This document shows, in pieces, positions 10,909 to 21,800 of a stretch of 38,468 nt of DNA. Location of the stretch: the NCBI GenBank assembly GCA_003427395.1, contig BFEA01000332.1:805638-844105 (forward strand). The letters run 5' to 3'. Under the pieces are notes generated by a model that saw only the letters and a list, made by a program, of their open reading frames with translations, did not search any database and was not told where the DNA came from. The number at the start of each line of letters is the position of its first letter. Positions within the stretch are counted from its first letter, which is position 1. This stretch comes from Chara braunii (Eukaryota; Streptophyta; Charophyceae; Charales; Characeae). The translations under genes were made by a program, and so were the position numbers.

Positions 10909-11055
10909 CCATGGTTTACTATCGTTTTTGTATTAGATGCACGAGCCATGGGCTCGTGCAACACACTGTCGGCAATCTATCCAATCCGCATACCCTTCCC
11001 CGTTAGGACGCATGGAGACCGCGTATACGCGGGAGATAGCTTCGCAAAAGTAGCA
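10894..11055 (-). other. PHD-like C4HC3 zinc finger fused upstream of integrase
   Basis: In frame with the integrase and immediately N-terminal to it, cysteines and one histidine follow the PHD order: CxxC, 23 residues, CxxC, four residues, H, two residues, C, about 11 residues, CxxC. The block WIDCRQC...HGSC resembles the classic PHD core, and a Trp two residues before the seventh ligand (WLCPLC) is a PHD hallmark. A TAA stop at 10935-10933 falls between the sixth and seventh ligands. PHD fingers often read histone H3 tails, so a role in targeting integration is a plausible inference. RING or another treble-clef finger is an alternative, but the Trp favours PHD. Confidence 0.7.
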
Positions 11056-11125
11056 AAATTTGTCAGGCAGGGAGAGGAGAGACGAGGAGGAAGGGGGAGA
11101 AAGAGGGGTAGTGGGGTTACCTCCA

Positions 11126-12700
11126 TCACCCATCACCACCGTTTTGCTTCTTGCCACGTGGAAGAACTGCCACTTGTCCGTATTTCGGCTCATTGGTCAA
11201 GTCCGACTCCTTCCACGGTGTAATTTCCTCGCCCTTTGGTACCTTGACAGGTCGATGCAGTCGTGTCAGCCCGTCCGCGTCGCCGTGCCGCTCTGTCTTT
11301 CGATGGACGATATCGAAGTCGTATTCTTGTAGTCGCACCGCCCAACGGCCAATCATGCCCGTGTAGTTGGTGAGTTTTTTCAGCGCTACCAGAGGCTCGT
11401 GATCCGTTGCGAGGCGAAACTTTTATCCGTAGAGATACGGATGGAAGTGCTGGATTCCCCAAACTACCGCATAGCACTCGCCTTGAAGTGCGGAGTCGTT
11501 TCTTCGTTCGTCCGGTACGGTTCGAGACGCGTACTCGATGACGTGTTCGCGACCATTGCTCCCCTTCTGTGCTAGAATAGCGGAAATAGCTTTCGGTTGT
11601 TAGTCCGTGATGAGAATGAACTGCTTCGAGGGGTCCGGCCGAATCAAGATAATGGTCGTTGCCACAACGTCTTTGAGGGTTGCAAAGGCCTGCTGGCACT
11701 CCGCGTCCTAACTGAGAGGCTGGTCTTTCCGTAACAGATTCGTTAGCGGTCGTGCAATCGCGGCAAAGCCCTTGATGAAGCGCCGGTAGTACGACGCCAG
11801 CCCCAAGAAGGCTCGAACCTGCGTTAGTGACGTGGGAACCGGGGCTTCCTTCACCGCCGCAACTTTTCTCGAGTCCGGCCGCAATCCTCCACGTGTCACG
11901 ACGTAGTCCAAGAACGAAATTTTCGAGAGGAAAAATTTGCTTTTCTCGAGCGCAATCTTGAACCCAGCATCTCTCAGTGCGCCCAATGTCCACTCGATGT
12001 GTTGATCGTGCCCGTGATAGGTCTCCGAATAGACCAGGATGTCGTCCATGTACACGATCGCACAAAAGTTGATCATCCCTCGCGTCAGTCGTGTCTTGTT
12101 GACGAAATTCTGGAACGTCATGTTCATGGCTCGCTGAAACGTGGCAGGCGAATTGCAAGTTCCCATTGGATACCGAACCCACTGCCACATGCCCTCAAAC
12201 AACACAAAGGCCGTTTTCGGTCGATCTTCTTCCCTTACCAGAATATGATGGAAGTCATGCCGAATATCAAACTTGCTTAAATAATTAGCGCACCCAATCG
12301 CATCCAACAAATCATCAATCCGGGGGAGGGGATACACATCTTTGATCGTGATTTCATTCAGCTTGCGATAATCAATGCAAATGCGAATCGCCCCGTTTTT
12401 CTTCAGCACTAATACTACGGGAAAGGACCAAGGTTCGGTAGCGGGTTCAATCCAACCACTGGCTTCGAACTCCCGAATTCGTTCGAGGGTCTTTTTGCGT
12501 TCAATCAAGGAATAGCGATAAGGTTTGCAATGAATCGGGGAGTGATTTCCTGTCTGAATTTCATGTTGGATTACTAACGATAACCCGATGTCAGTGTCTG
12601 ACACACTAATTGCTTCTTGGTATTCCGTTAGAATATCCGTAATCACCCGGTGGATTTCATCCAGCACACATTGTGGAACATGCAGTTCAAAAAGTTGGTC
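11126..12700 (-). pseudogene. gypsy reverse transcriptase and RNase H
   Basis: Copies the element RNA into DNA and degrades the RNA strand. Numbering the open stretch from 12667, the RT shows the catalytic Asp in KFDIR (D134), the FxxxxYPMGTCNSPATFQ region and YMDD at 206-209, followed by the thumb motif with FLGLASYYRRFI. RNase H follows in the same frame with its ATDHEP segment and the HGDADGLTR end typical of gypsy. Stops: TAG 11710-11708, TAA 11602-11600 and TAA 11425-11423. The frame is lost between about 11190 and 11126, where the next domain continues in a different frame. Confidence 0.93.
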
Positions 12701-13784
12701 CTAGATCCGAACGTCAATCTGTTTCGTGTTAGCCTGTTTTGTCCAGTCGGGTGGAGGCGCCGAGATAAATGAATGATCCGATACCCAGGAGAACACCGTG
12801 GCCATCATCTGAGCATCTTCGTCTCGGATTGCCACGTGTCCTTCCGGGGTAATCCCGTCGCAAACATCCTTCCATGGCACTTCCTTAGTTGCAATCTTTA
12901 TCCCCAGACCGTCTGTTTCTGCCTCAAAACGCCCAGGGGGTTCCAGAGAGCTTGCTTCCGCCCCCAAGCGTAACAATCTCACTTCTTTAGCCGATGTTAG
13001 TAAAGACCTAGGTAGTTCAGTAATGTCGCAATAACGCTTTTTGTCGCTATACCTGGCGAGGAGAGGGGTGATCCCTTCGTACAGAGGGGGTTCCAAAGAG
13101 TCGACCATCCTCGAAATCTGCACAAGGGGCTCTCCCAAGATCATCGCCTTGGTCCTTTGAATTTTTCGGCTGGTCAGTTGCATCGTTCTCGCTATCGTTT
13201 TGGGCGGCGGGTAGTAAACGCGTTGTCGTACCAATTTCAAGATCTCCGGATCATCTTCGTCACTGCTTTCCGCATCATCAGTTGATGGCTTCCCTTCTGT
13301 GGGTTCGTCCCAGGAGATCATGCGGAGAGTCCCTGCCATAATCGGCGAAACCCGCGGTACCGGGTTAGTAGTAGTGCGAAGGGTCAATCGCATGGGCACA
13401 GCGTAGGGTTTTCCTCCTGTATTTTGGAGGACGATCGATCGTCGTTCGAAATCCAGGTTTGCTCGTAACGCCACAAGAGTGGGAAGTCCAAAAAGAACGT
13501 TGTACGTATTAACATCTGGTACTACGACATCCCCAAGCGCGTGTACTTTTCCTAATCGGAAGGCGACATTGGTCATTCTCCCCACAGTTTTAATATTTTT
13601 CCTCATCTGCCGAAACGAGCTGATCTTTCTCGGTGAGCATGATCAGATCGTTTTTCCTGCCTCCCCTTTCGACCACTCTCAGTGAAATAGCCAACACAGC
13701 TGCTCCTGAGTCTATAATGGCGTTGTAAGGAATTCCCCAAATTTCTATATCGCATTCTGCGGATTTCCACGGAATGGGTTTAAT
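12701..13784 (-). pseudogene. gypsy protease and pol linker region
   Basis: Directly after the gag TGA stop (13787-13785) the same frame carries the retropepsin active site DSGA at 13712-13701, preceded by IPYNAII. It then stops near 13607. The rest of the protease (LGDVVVPDVNTYNVLFGLPTL and onward) lies in another frame from 13606, so a one-base frameshift sits between about 13640 and 13606. The region ends with TAG at 12703-12701, after which the RT continues in the same frame. The long linker between protease and RT is not recognisable. Confidence 0.87.
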
Positions 13785-15368
13785 TCATAGGAAATGATCG
13801 TCTTTCTGAATTAATCCTATCCGTATCGGATCCGGAGTGCTTGTTGGGTTTTCTTCCGGCACGGGGCCTTTGGCTTTTACGTTCGGTGCTCGGGCGAGAG
13901 CGAATCGCTTTCGATTCGCTTTACAGTGCTGTAACATTCGCTCGTTGGCTTGCTCGGAGATCGAGAGTAGATGACCGATCGGAAGGGGAATCCGATGGTC
14001 CAAGGTTCGGATGATGTTTAGTACATCGATCTCTCCTGTGACGAAGGTGGGTCCTCCCGACTGCATTTCTCCTAAGGACGGTCGCCACTCCGCCACCTCT
14101 TTCGGTTCAGGCGCTGGTCTGATTGTTCCGATCATTCCTAGCCCAGGATATCCCAGCGACACATACTGATCTAGCGGAATTAGCTCGGCGGCCTCTTCCG
14201 TGGTGGCCAAGGCACTTCCCCCACCCTCTACTTCTTCCATCAAGGCTCCGACTCGTCCAGGTCCGTTGGCGATGGGGGCCTCAGCCATAGGTGCGACTCT
14301 GATCCGTTGTTGTAGGGGTCGGTGGGGGCAATCACGGGCTAGATGTCCGGGCTGATAACAGGCGTAGCAAACATTCAGATTGTTCGCAGCTCCTCCGAGA
14401 GCAGGGGCAAGGGCTAATCCTTGTTGCATCGGAGGGGCATGCACCGCAATAGGTCGCATGTTCCTCATCATGGCTTCCAGCCGAGCATTGTGTTCTCGCT
14501 GTTTCTTTTTGCTTTCTTGGATCAAACTAATCAAAGTTTTGGTTAGTTCGAAAATGGCCGCCGATTCGTTTGATCGTACAGGAGCCTCTACCGGCGGCGG
14601 GNGTAATGNCCNNNCGGGCGGGGGCATCATAGGAGCAGAGATGCTCGGAGTCTCACTTAGGATTACTCGTTTGGGGCCTATCTGTTCCATATAGGTGACA
14701 GGTCCTGATACGAACCCCATGTTTTCAAATTTGTTCTGTAAAGCAGCCAGCTCTGCTCTTGCTCGAGCGATCTCGGTCGAATCTCCGTCTCTCGGGTAAT
14801 CTTCTCCTTCCAGGAAGTTCGGCGCGAACTTCCGTTCCATTTCTTCCGCAGCAGGCATAATTTGTTGTAACGTATGGGTGATGGGGGAAAACTGCTTTCG
14901 CAACTTAGCCCTTATTGTCCGACTGCGGAGTCCGTCAATGAACAGATCTCTCCCTACTTGCTCACCTCGCTCTACTTTTACGAACATTTGGTAGAACCGG
15001 TTTCGATATTCCGCAACAGTTTCGAGCGGTTTTTGCACTCGGTCCTTGATCATGTACAGCGCTTGCTCAGGGTGGACATAATCAAATCGATTCATGAAAT
15101 CCCGCTCGAAGGTCGGGAGATCCACCCATCCATAGGTACTATACCAATGATGAGCGTCTCCTCCCATTCGAGCCGGAATGTTGATCTGTGCTTCGTGATC
15201 ATCGTACTGCTGTGCTCTAAGCGTGGCCAGCCATGCTCCTGCGAAATGGTGCGCCGGATCAAATAGATAGAGATCTGGTGGCGACATGGGAGCTCGTGCA
15301 CGTGGGGCAGGTTGATTAGGTGGATTAACATTTTGTTGCGGAACCGGATTTTGCACGCTGGCAGGCAT
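13785..15368 (-). CDS. gypsy Gag, intact 527-residue frame
   Basis: Structural protein that packages element RNA. A capsid-type retrotransposon gag domain occupies about residues 40-190 (AWLATLRAQQYDD, DLPTFERDFMNRF and YRNRFYQMF segments). A CCHC zinc knuckle of spacing CX2CX4HX4C lies at about residues 334-347 (14369-14328). A run of N calls near 14602-14615 falls in a Pro-rich linker. The frame is also open for about 35 codons upstream of the chosen ATG back to TAA near 15473, without another ATG. The TGA at the end falls exactly before in-frame protease, so gag and protease may be separated by a suppressible stop or by a C-to-T mutation of CGA. Confidence 0.88.
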   Translation of the reverse strand: MPASVQNPVPQQNVNPPNQPAPRARAPMSPPDLYLFDPAHHFAGAWLATLRAQQYDDHEAQINIPARMGGDAHHWYSTYGWVDLPTFERDFMNRFDYVHPEQALYMIKDRVQKPLETVAEYRNRFYQMFVKVERGEQVGRDLFIDGLRSRTIRAKLRKQFSPITHTLQQIMPAAEEMERKFAPNFLEGEDYPRDGDSTEIARARAELAALQNKFENMGFVSGPVTYMEQIGPKRVILSETPSISAPMMPPPXXXLXPPPVEAPVRSNESAAIFELTKTLISLIQESKKKQREHNARLEAMMRNMRPIAVHAPPMQQGLALAPALGGAANNLNVCYACYQPGHLARDCPHRPLQQRIRVAPMAEAPIANGPGRVGALMEEVEGGGSALATTEEAAELIPLDQYVSLGYPGLGMIGTIRPAPEPKEVAEWRPSLGEMQSGGPTFVTGEIDVLNIIRTLDHRIPLPIGHLLSISEQANERMLQHCKANRKRFALARAPNVKAKGPVPEENPTSTPDPIRIGLIQKDDHFL

Positions 15369-15510
15369 ATTGCCTGCTCGTCGGTTAGCCGATCTGCTTC
15401 TGGTGACGATAGGGTCGCGTCTATGCGCGTTCCGAGGGTGAGGTCGTCCACGGTTAGCCAGGTCACCTAATTAACGTGCTATCAATCCTAAGACCCTAGC
15501 CACGTGTCGA

Positions 15511-15522
15511 GCTCCGATACCA
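15511..15522 (-). promoter_or_regulatory. primer binding site, initiator-Met tRNA-like
   Basis: The minus strand reads TGGTATCGGAGC here, one mismatch from the plant initiator-Met tRNA complement TGGTATCAGAGC. It lies exactly at the inner edge of the 5' LTR, as expected for priming minus-strand DNA synthesis. Confidence 0.85.
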
Positions 15523-17973
15523 ACCTCACGCCCAGCGCAACTTCCTGATCGGAGTGAAGTGTGGGCCGGGAAGTGCGAAAAGGGGTGTGCCAAGGATTTT
15601 TGGGGAAAGTGGGGGAGTCTTAAGGGCATGAACGCAATTAGGCGAGTGTGCGCAAGGGCCTCACGATCCGATGGGGCCGGGGCACTATGGGCGACGGTTT
15701 ACGGGGAACTCCCTCCGCGGTGGAGGCGGTCCCGAAAAGTTAGGCCGTCGGGGGCCGCCAAGTGGCGCAGGTCGCCGCGTGCCTGGGTTGGGCCTTCGGA
15801 AGTCCNGAGTTCTCTGTTCGCCGCTACGTCGACAATTCACACAAAACGTGTTGGGCCAATATGGGGCGATGGCCGGCCACGGGACGACACTGAGTTGATG
15901 GTACGNGAGAAAAANACGGAAAGGAGGGAAACTGGTGNTGATGACAACAAATCCCGGGTGGGTGAAGTAGTAGGTGTGGTCGGGGGAAGGGAAATCAGAG
16001 CACCGAGGGTCGCTAGAGGTGGCGCAGTGGAATTCCCGCGGACATAGTCGATTCTCCGTGTGACAGGGGTATCGCGTCCTTATGAGCTCGTTTATCAGAG
16101 GGGTGAAATAGTCCGGGTCATAGGATGAGTCCGAACTCCAAGATCGCGTCATGGTATCATTGTTGATGGGACAGCTCGGTCGGGATATCGTCACCGCGCA
16201 CAAGCACGTGCAGGGCAGGCAGCCTCAGTGGCGCCTCAACGTGCTTGTACGGGATGACGGTCCCGCCGCGGATCTTTTTGGGTGAGCGAGCGAATCTTTT
16301 TGGATGAGCGAGTCGACGCACGGGAATGTGTGTAAGGGCGCGACTCAGATCGCGTTGACACGTGTTCTCGCGCAGCGTTCGCGGGGCCATACTTCGGAAG
16401 TTTCGATCATGCCAGTGCAACCATAGCACAACCCACATCGTGAGATAAGCAAAAACGAGAACAAAAATCGTTATCGGGGCCAAAATCCTATCCCATCTAT
16501 AGCTGCATCAGGCGTGAGCAAAGATTCGACACAAACAAAAAGCAAGGACGGGGGATTCTCAGCAAAAAGATAGACAAACAGGCATAACGTCCACGCATCC
16601 ATACATTCGATAATCATACATATAATGCAAGCGGGACGGACATAGCAAGGACAAGTGTGAGCAAAAACCCAAGCTCAGAAAGCCGAAACGAAAGATAAGA
16701 ACGGGCAAACAGCCCGGAGGCGCAATCAAAATGTATGTACACAGATGAAGAGGGGGAAGAGACAAAGAAACAGCAAATCCACGTCCATCGACCTCAACTC
16801 TCTCCTTCTCTCTCTCTCTCCGATGCGGACAGTCCGTCGTCACGCACCAACCCACGAAGTTGTCACCCCGCTTAGTCCTCCCGCACCCGTCGGATTCGCC
16901 CGTGCCCACAGTCCGTCGTGGCCCACGTCAATCCCGCGCGTTCGGCACCAGCCCGTCACCCCGCTTAGTCCTCCCGCACCCGTTGGATTCGCCCGTGCCC
17001 ACAGTCCGTCGTGGCCCACGTCAATCCCGCGTGTTCAGCACCAGCCCATCGGGGCGCCCAACTCCTACTCTACTCACCTCTTACTTCGCTCGTGTGCCGA
17101 CCCTTCCTGATCGCGCAACCCCGAGCTTCCAACAACGGGTTAAGAGAGTTGACTAATCGCGCAGCAGAAATTTATAGCGTGCATGCATGCGCGGAGAACA
17201 CGGAATTACCAGGACTTAGAGTGAAGATTAGAGAGGGAGCGCCTGTGTTCTGTATGATCGAGCCGCGGCGTGGGGGAGGTAACCCTTCTCCACGCATTGA
17301 TCCGAGCATGCAAACCACGGCCTACGAAAATTTCAGCAAAAGAAAGAGGGGGAGGGTGGGAGAGACGAAGTGCAAGAANAAAGATACAGTTACAATGGCG
17401 CCCGCCCAAAATTACAGTTACACACACGATTAAGGGCGCCCACTAATCAGAGTATCGTTACAGCCGCATGAAGAAGCGTGTAGTCAAAAGGCGCCGCGCG
17501 GCAGGAAAAGTCCAAATTACCGAATTCCTAAATTCCTATCTAATGCGAAAAAGCAAAAAGCACAAATTCCAAAAGGAAAGTCCAAAATTCGGAGAGCCAT
17601 CGGGGGGGGGCTCAACAAAATTCGAAAAAGACCCAAAGGAAAACTTCAAAAGAACGAAGCAATTTCCCGCGCGATGTCCGCGCCCAAAAGATCAAAACCG
17701 AAACGAAAGAAACAACGTCAACATTTATTAATCGCGCACGCGGTGGCGCGCCAGACATCCATCCGACCAATCACTCAACCAGCCGTCCCTGGACACACCC
17801 AGCTCCGAACCCAGTCATCCGACAAGAAGTGACGAAAAAGACGAAAAAGCAAGGGTACTGATGCAATTTTCCACCGATCCCGATTTCCCGTAATTGGTCC
17901 AATCTTCCCAGCTTAGGACCCCTCGTTGCAACTGCGCAGAACATCGCGCGTTTACGGAAAGTGGTTCGTCACA
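15523..17973 (-). repeat. 5' LTR of the gypsy element (right copy)
   Basis: Pairs with 4303-7036 but lacks the MITE. On the element strand it begins TGTGACG at 17973. Its inner end runs straight into the primer binding site and lacks the final ~10 bases (to CGTCACC) present in the left LTR. N calls at 15806, 15906, 15915 and 15938 correspond to those in the left LTR, and 17379 is unique. No transcription signals can be assigned with confidence. Confidence 0.9.
16862..17047. repeat. 93-bp tandem duplication inside right LTR
   Basis: Two 93-bp units (16862-16954 and 16955-17047), identical in arrangement to those at 5642-5827. Confidence 0.9.
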
Positions 17974-18461
17974 ATACCCCTGAGAAAAGTGGTCGACTTT
18001 ACTCACACCAACCTTGCAATCCTAGCAGACTGCGGGTCCAAACCCCTGATAAGAATGGTAGTAAGTCTGAGAAACTCATCTGACACAGTCATAAAACCCA
18101 CTCTACACACCCACTCAGCCATGGACACCCAATGGCATGACCGCTAGTACCGTCCCGACCCTAGCCGCATCGATCCGCTGAACGGTGCGGAAAGCTTAGC
18201 AAGGCCGTGTTGTGTGTTGTCAATTGTGTGTGTGTGTGTGTGAGCTGGGGGGAGGGGAAGGAGGACCCCTCCCCCACCAATCAATCAATCAATCATGAAT
18301 CAATATTTATTTGTTTTTCTGTTTTTTTTTAATATTTTTTTTTCACGCCCTTAGAGTCTCTACTCCCCACTGTCAGACCTTCCGTGTTGAGACTTGTTCT
18401 TGCTGTTGTTATTACCGACACGCTCGTCCCGCCCTGCTTGCCGCGCCTGATGCCTGCCGAA

Positions 18462-18505
18462 ATCTTCTTTCACTGTCCACGTTATCTTCTTTCACTGTCC
18501 ACGTT
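18462..18505. repeat. 22-bp tandem duplication
   Basis: ATCTTCTTTCACTGTCCACG followed by TT occurs twice head to tail, at 18462-18483 and 18484-18505, without differences. Confidence 0.95.
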
Positions 18506-18750
18506 TGACCGGCTTCAGTCCTTGGTGATGACTACAAAGTCTGTCGTCGTCCTCGATAGTGTCGAGAGGTGCCCGCCGCCCGGTTCGCACCCTACGCGCT
18601 CGCACTGAAACTCCACAGCAGAAGCATTGCAGAATGAGCCCCGTCATACAAGTACTTTGGACGCCAGGTGTCAACTATTGTACCACAGACCCACTATCTA
18701 GATTCTATGCACCATTTTGCTAACCCCCTAACTGATCGTTTCACTTCATC

Positions 18751-18792
18751 CCATCCCTTGGGTAGATACGCCCATCCCTTGGGTAGATACGC
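18751..18792. repeat. 21-bp tandem duplication
   Basis: A 21-bp unit beginning CCATCCCTTGGGTAGATACG occurs twice head to tail, at 18751-18771 and 18772-18792. Confidence 0.95.
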
Positions 18793-18897
18793 CGCGCTGC
18801 CTTGTCTCCCTTGCATGTTTGCCAGGAGGTATCAGCATACTGGTATGCTCGTTACAAACTAACAATACTTCTTGCAATTTTCGGTGGAAGACAGTGG

Positions 18898-21800
18898 TCA
18901 GCCTACCATACCCACGGCAACTACCCTTGACAGCTGCGATAGCCTTTGCAAGACCATATTCATCGAGGGCCGTTGATTAGGGTCATCTTGGATACACATC
19001 ATCGCCACCGCGAACATGCTGTACACAGCCCCCCAGTCGACAACACCCAGTGCCTCCAACCTCCTGTCGGCTATCTGCTGGACATGCTCTGTCCTCACAA
19101 GCGCGAGATTTACAGAGACATCATCAGATTGCTGGCCACGTTCCCCACCTTCCTCTTCCCGTGAAAGTTCTACCAATTTTCTCCTTACCCACTCAGCAAG
19201 AGCCTTGCTGCCCTCCCGCATTCCTTCTCCTTCCGCTCCTCCTCCCCCAGATGGCAGGAACGTTCCCCGAACGGCTTCCGCCCTGAGACTAGCTCCAGCA
19301 GCAGCACCCCGAAGGCGTACACGTCATTCTTTACTGTCAGTCGGACATCCCGGAAGTACTCGGGGGCCATGTAGCCCATAGTCCCGGCCACGTGGTACGT
19401 CTCCACCGTCTCTCCCGCCGTTTCCTCCCCAAAAACACTCTGTCCAAGTTTTGCTAATCCGAAGTCGGACAGGTACGCCCTGACTGCTCGACCATTCCCA
19501 CTACTCCCCAGAAGAACGTTCTTGCTCTTGACGTCCCGATGGACTATTGGCGGATCCACCAACTCCTGAAGGTAGTGCAGAGCACTAGCGATATGGCAGG
19601 CGACGACCACCCGGTCCGTCCACTCTAGAGGCGCCCTTCCCGACAAGCTACCGGTAGTATTACTATTTCCCTCCTCCTCCGCAGCATTACTACTGCGCTC
19701 CTCTTCGTCTACACTTTTGGACTTGGTAGGTTTGCCAATCCACTGAGTCTCTCCGTCCGCAGTTGGGACGGCAGGATGATGACGCGATGATGGCGAGTGC
19801 AGACGATCGTACAACGTCCCTCCGTCTACGAATGGATAGACGATCGACGACCTGTCGCTCTCGGTGCAATAGCCGATGATGGGGCAGAGGTGGCGGTGTC
19901 GAAGCGAACCCAGCACCGCCAGCTCTGCCTGGAACTGCCGAAACCTGCCTGCAGAGAACTCCTCTCCTTTCATCAGCTTGACGGCCACCACTTCCCCGCC
20001 GCTCAGCACTCCCTTATACACCTCCGCCGCTCCTCCTTGTCCTAGCAGCCGCCTCTGGCTGAACCCATCGCAGGCAGTCCTAAGCTCAGCAAGGCAGTAG
20101 CGTCTGGGACCGGCCGGCTGAAGCTCGCGACCGCCGACCTCAGCGGAACCACCAGAAGGAGGGTTCTCACGATCCACCGATGGCTGGCTAAGACTCCACT
20201 CCGCTAGACTGGTAACGGGCGTGGTATCGGCGGCAGAAGGGCTGATTCCTCCTACGCGGAGCTCCGCTCCCTCAGCCCCAGACGGGAAGCGCTTTGACAC
20301 CTTCCCCGGCTGCATTCCCCCACGACGCCGTCTGACGATGACGAAGCAAGAGGCAGCGATGGCGGCGGCTCCGACGAGCAACCTCAGGCCGACGGCGACA
20401 CCGATGATGGTGACGGAATTGCCGGCGTTAGAGCGAGGGGAAGGGGCTGGAACGCTAGAATTGCTGGCATCAATGGGGGATGAGCAAGGAGGTAGGGCCG
20501 ACTCAGTAACAGCGAGCTGAAAAAATGTCTCACGAAATGAACCGATGTAAAGAGGCCCGCCATCAGATGTCCTTGCCAGTACTGATGACCCAGACGTCAC
20601 TCTGGCTATGGTCGATACACTCCCAGCTGCACTGCCCTCTCCCACGCTATCCAAGTGTATCAACCTGATTTCGCCTCCGCCGACCTCCGAGGTAAACATG
20701 TTGCATCCGTCCGGCATTAATACCACCCCACGCGGATTTTTAAAGCGCGCCTCCAACAAGGTGCCATCTCTCGCACCGGGTTCTTCTGCTCGTCCAGCTA
20801 TGGTCTCCACTTTGCCGCTCACAGTCCAGATGCGCCGAATGATGTCGTTGGCTACATCAGCAACGTACAGTTGCTCCCCGTCCGTGGATATGGTGGACGA
20901 GCTCACGATAGGCCCGTTGAATCGGACGGTGCGAGGATCATCGCCGCCGTCATTGTAGCCGACACTGAGGCTAGATCCAATCCAGGATTCGAACCTGGCC
21001 CTCTCAGGAACGAGTCTCACGCTGCTGGCCTGCCCTCCTACTACCCCAACCTCCACGAACTCTACAGTTCCTTTGAGTGTCATCTTCAGAACCTGACTGT
21101 CTGTAGTAGCGTACAAAACATGGCGCAAGGAATCGCATGCGAGGCTCCAGACCTGTCTCCCGCCCGTGAAATCATCGTACGGAAGCGAGTAATCGTCCAA
21201 TAGCTTATCGGCACTCTCTAGGGCGGGCACCAGGTAAACGCGAAGCATGCGATTACCATTGTCCCCCACGAATAGGACTCGCCTGCCTACCTTCTTCCCT
21301 GTACTGCTACTCGAACCATCAGCACTCAGGTCGGGATCATACACCGTAATTGCGGTGGTCTCATCCAGCGAGCCGTTGTCCGGAGGCAGCCAAGGCCCAG
21401 CAATCAGAGTGGCATTCGCGGATGATATCAGGCCCCCTTCTGGATCCGTTCGCTTCAACCACACGCGATCGGCGGCGAGGACAAACATGGACTCGTCCTT
21501 TGGCGACCACGTGAAACCATGGACAAAACAACAATCTTCAGAGTAATTCGAGCCGTCGCGCAGAAGGTCATCGCGGCCGATTTCCTCAGCGCAACTCAGC
21601 GGACCGCTGGTTTCCCTTCGGAATCCGTCTGTGCAGGGTTTGGACAGAAGAAGGACACGCTTCGGCTGCAGAGATGGTGGCACTGCCCTCCCCTCCTCTG
21701 CCGTTGACGATGACGCAGAGGTGAAAACTTCAAAGGGGACGAAGACACCCGAGCCCACGTACCCCGCGTACCCCGCGAGCCGCTGCAAGAGGGTAACTCC

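Larger units (their letters stand above)
4292..17973 (-). mobile_element. Ty3/gypsy LTR retrotransposon, near complete but inactivated
   Basis: A 13.7-kb element on the minus strand: 5' LTR at 15523-17973, primer binding site, gag, protease, RT, RNase H, PHD-like finger, integrase, a third ORF, and 3' LTR at 4292-7036. The order with integrase after RNase H defines Ty3/gypsy. The integrase C-terminus shows no chromodomain. On the element strand the LTR starts TGTGACG and the 3' LTR ends CGTCACC, a short inverted pair, with a 4-bp ATAC duplication outside. No clear polypurine tract is visible before the 3' LTR. Gag is intact, but pol and ORF3 carry several stops and at least two frameshifts, so the copy cannot act alone. 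Confidence 0.92.
17978..18897. other. noncoding flank between gypsy element and kinase gene
   Basis: Contains a relative of the hammerhead segment (18023-18095), a (TG)n run at about 18226-18242 followed by a G/C-rich patch and (AATC)4 at about 18278-18295, and a T-rich tract to about 18342. Two exact tandem duplications follow: 22 bp at 18462-18505 and 21 bp at 18751-18792. I see no gene. The part next to 18898 should hold the 3' untranslated region of the kinase gene. Confidence 0.7.

Noticed and set aside
20965-21000. tRNA T-arm-like sequence (CCAGG, TTCGAAT, CCTGG) on the minus strand
   Set aside because: It lies in the coding frame of the receptor kinase. No matching acceptor, anticodon or D arm is found at the right distance upstream.
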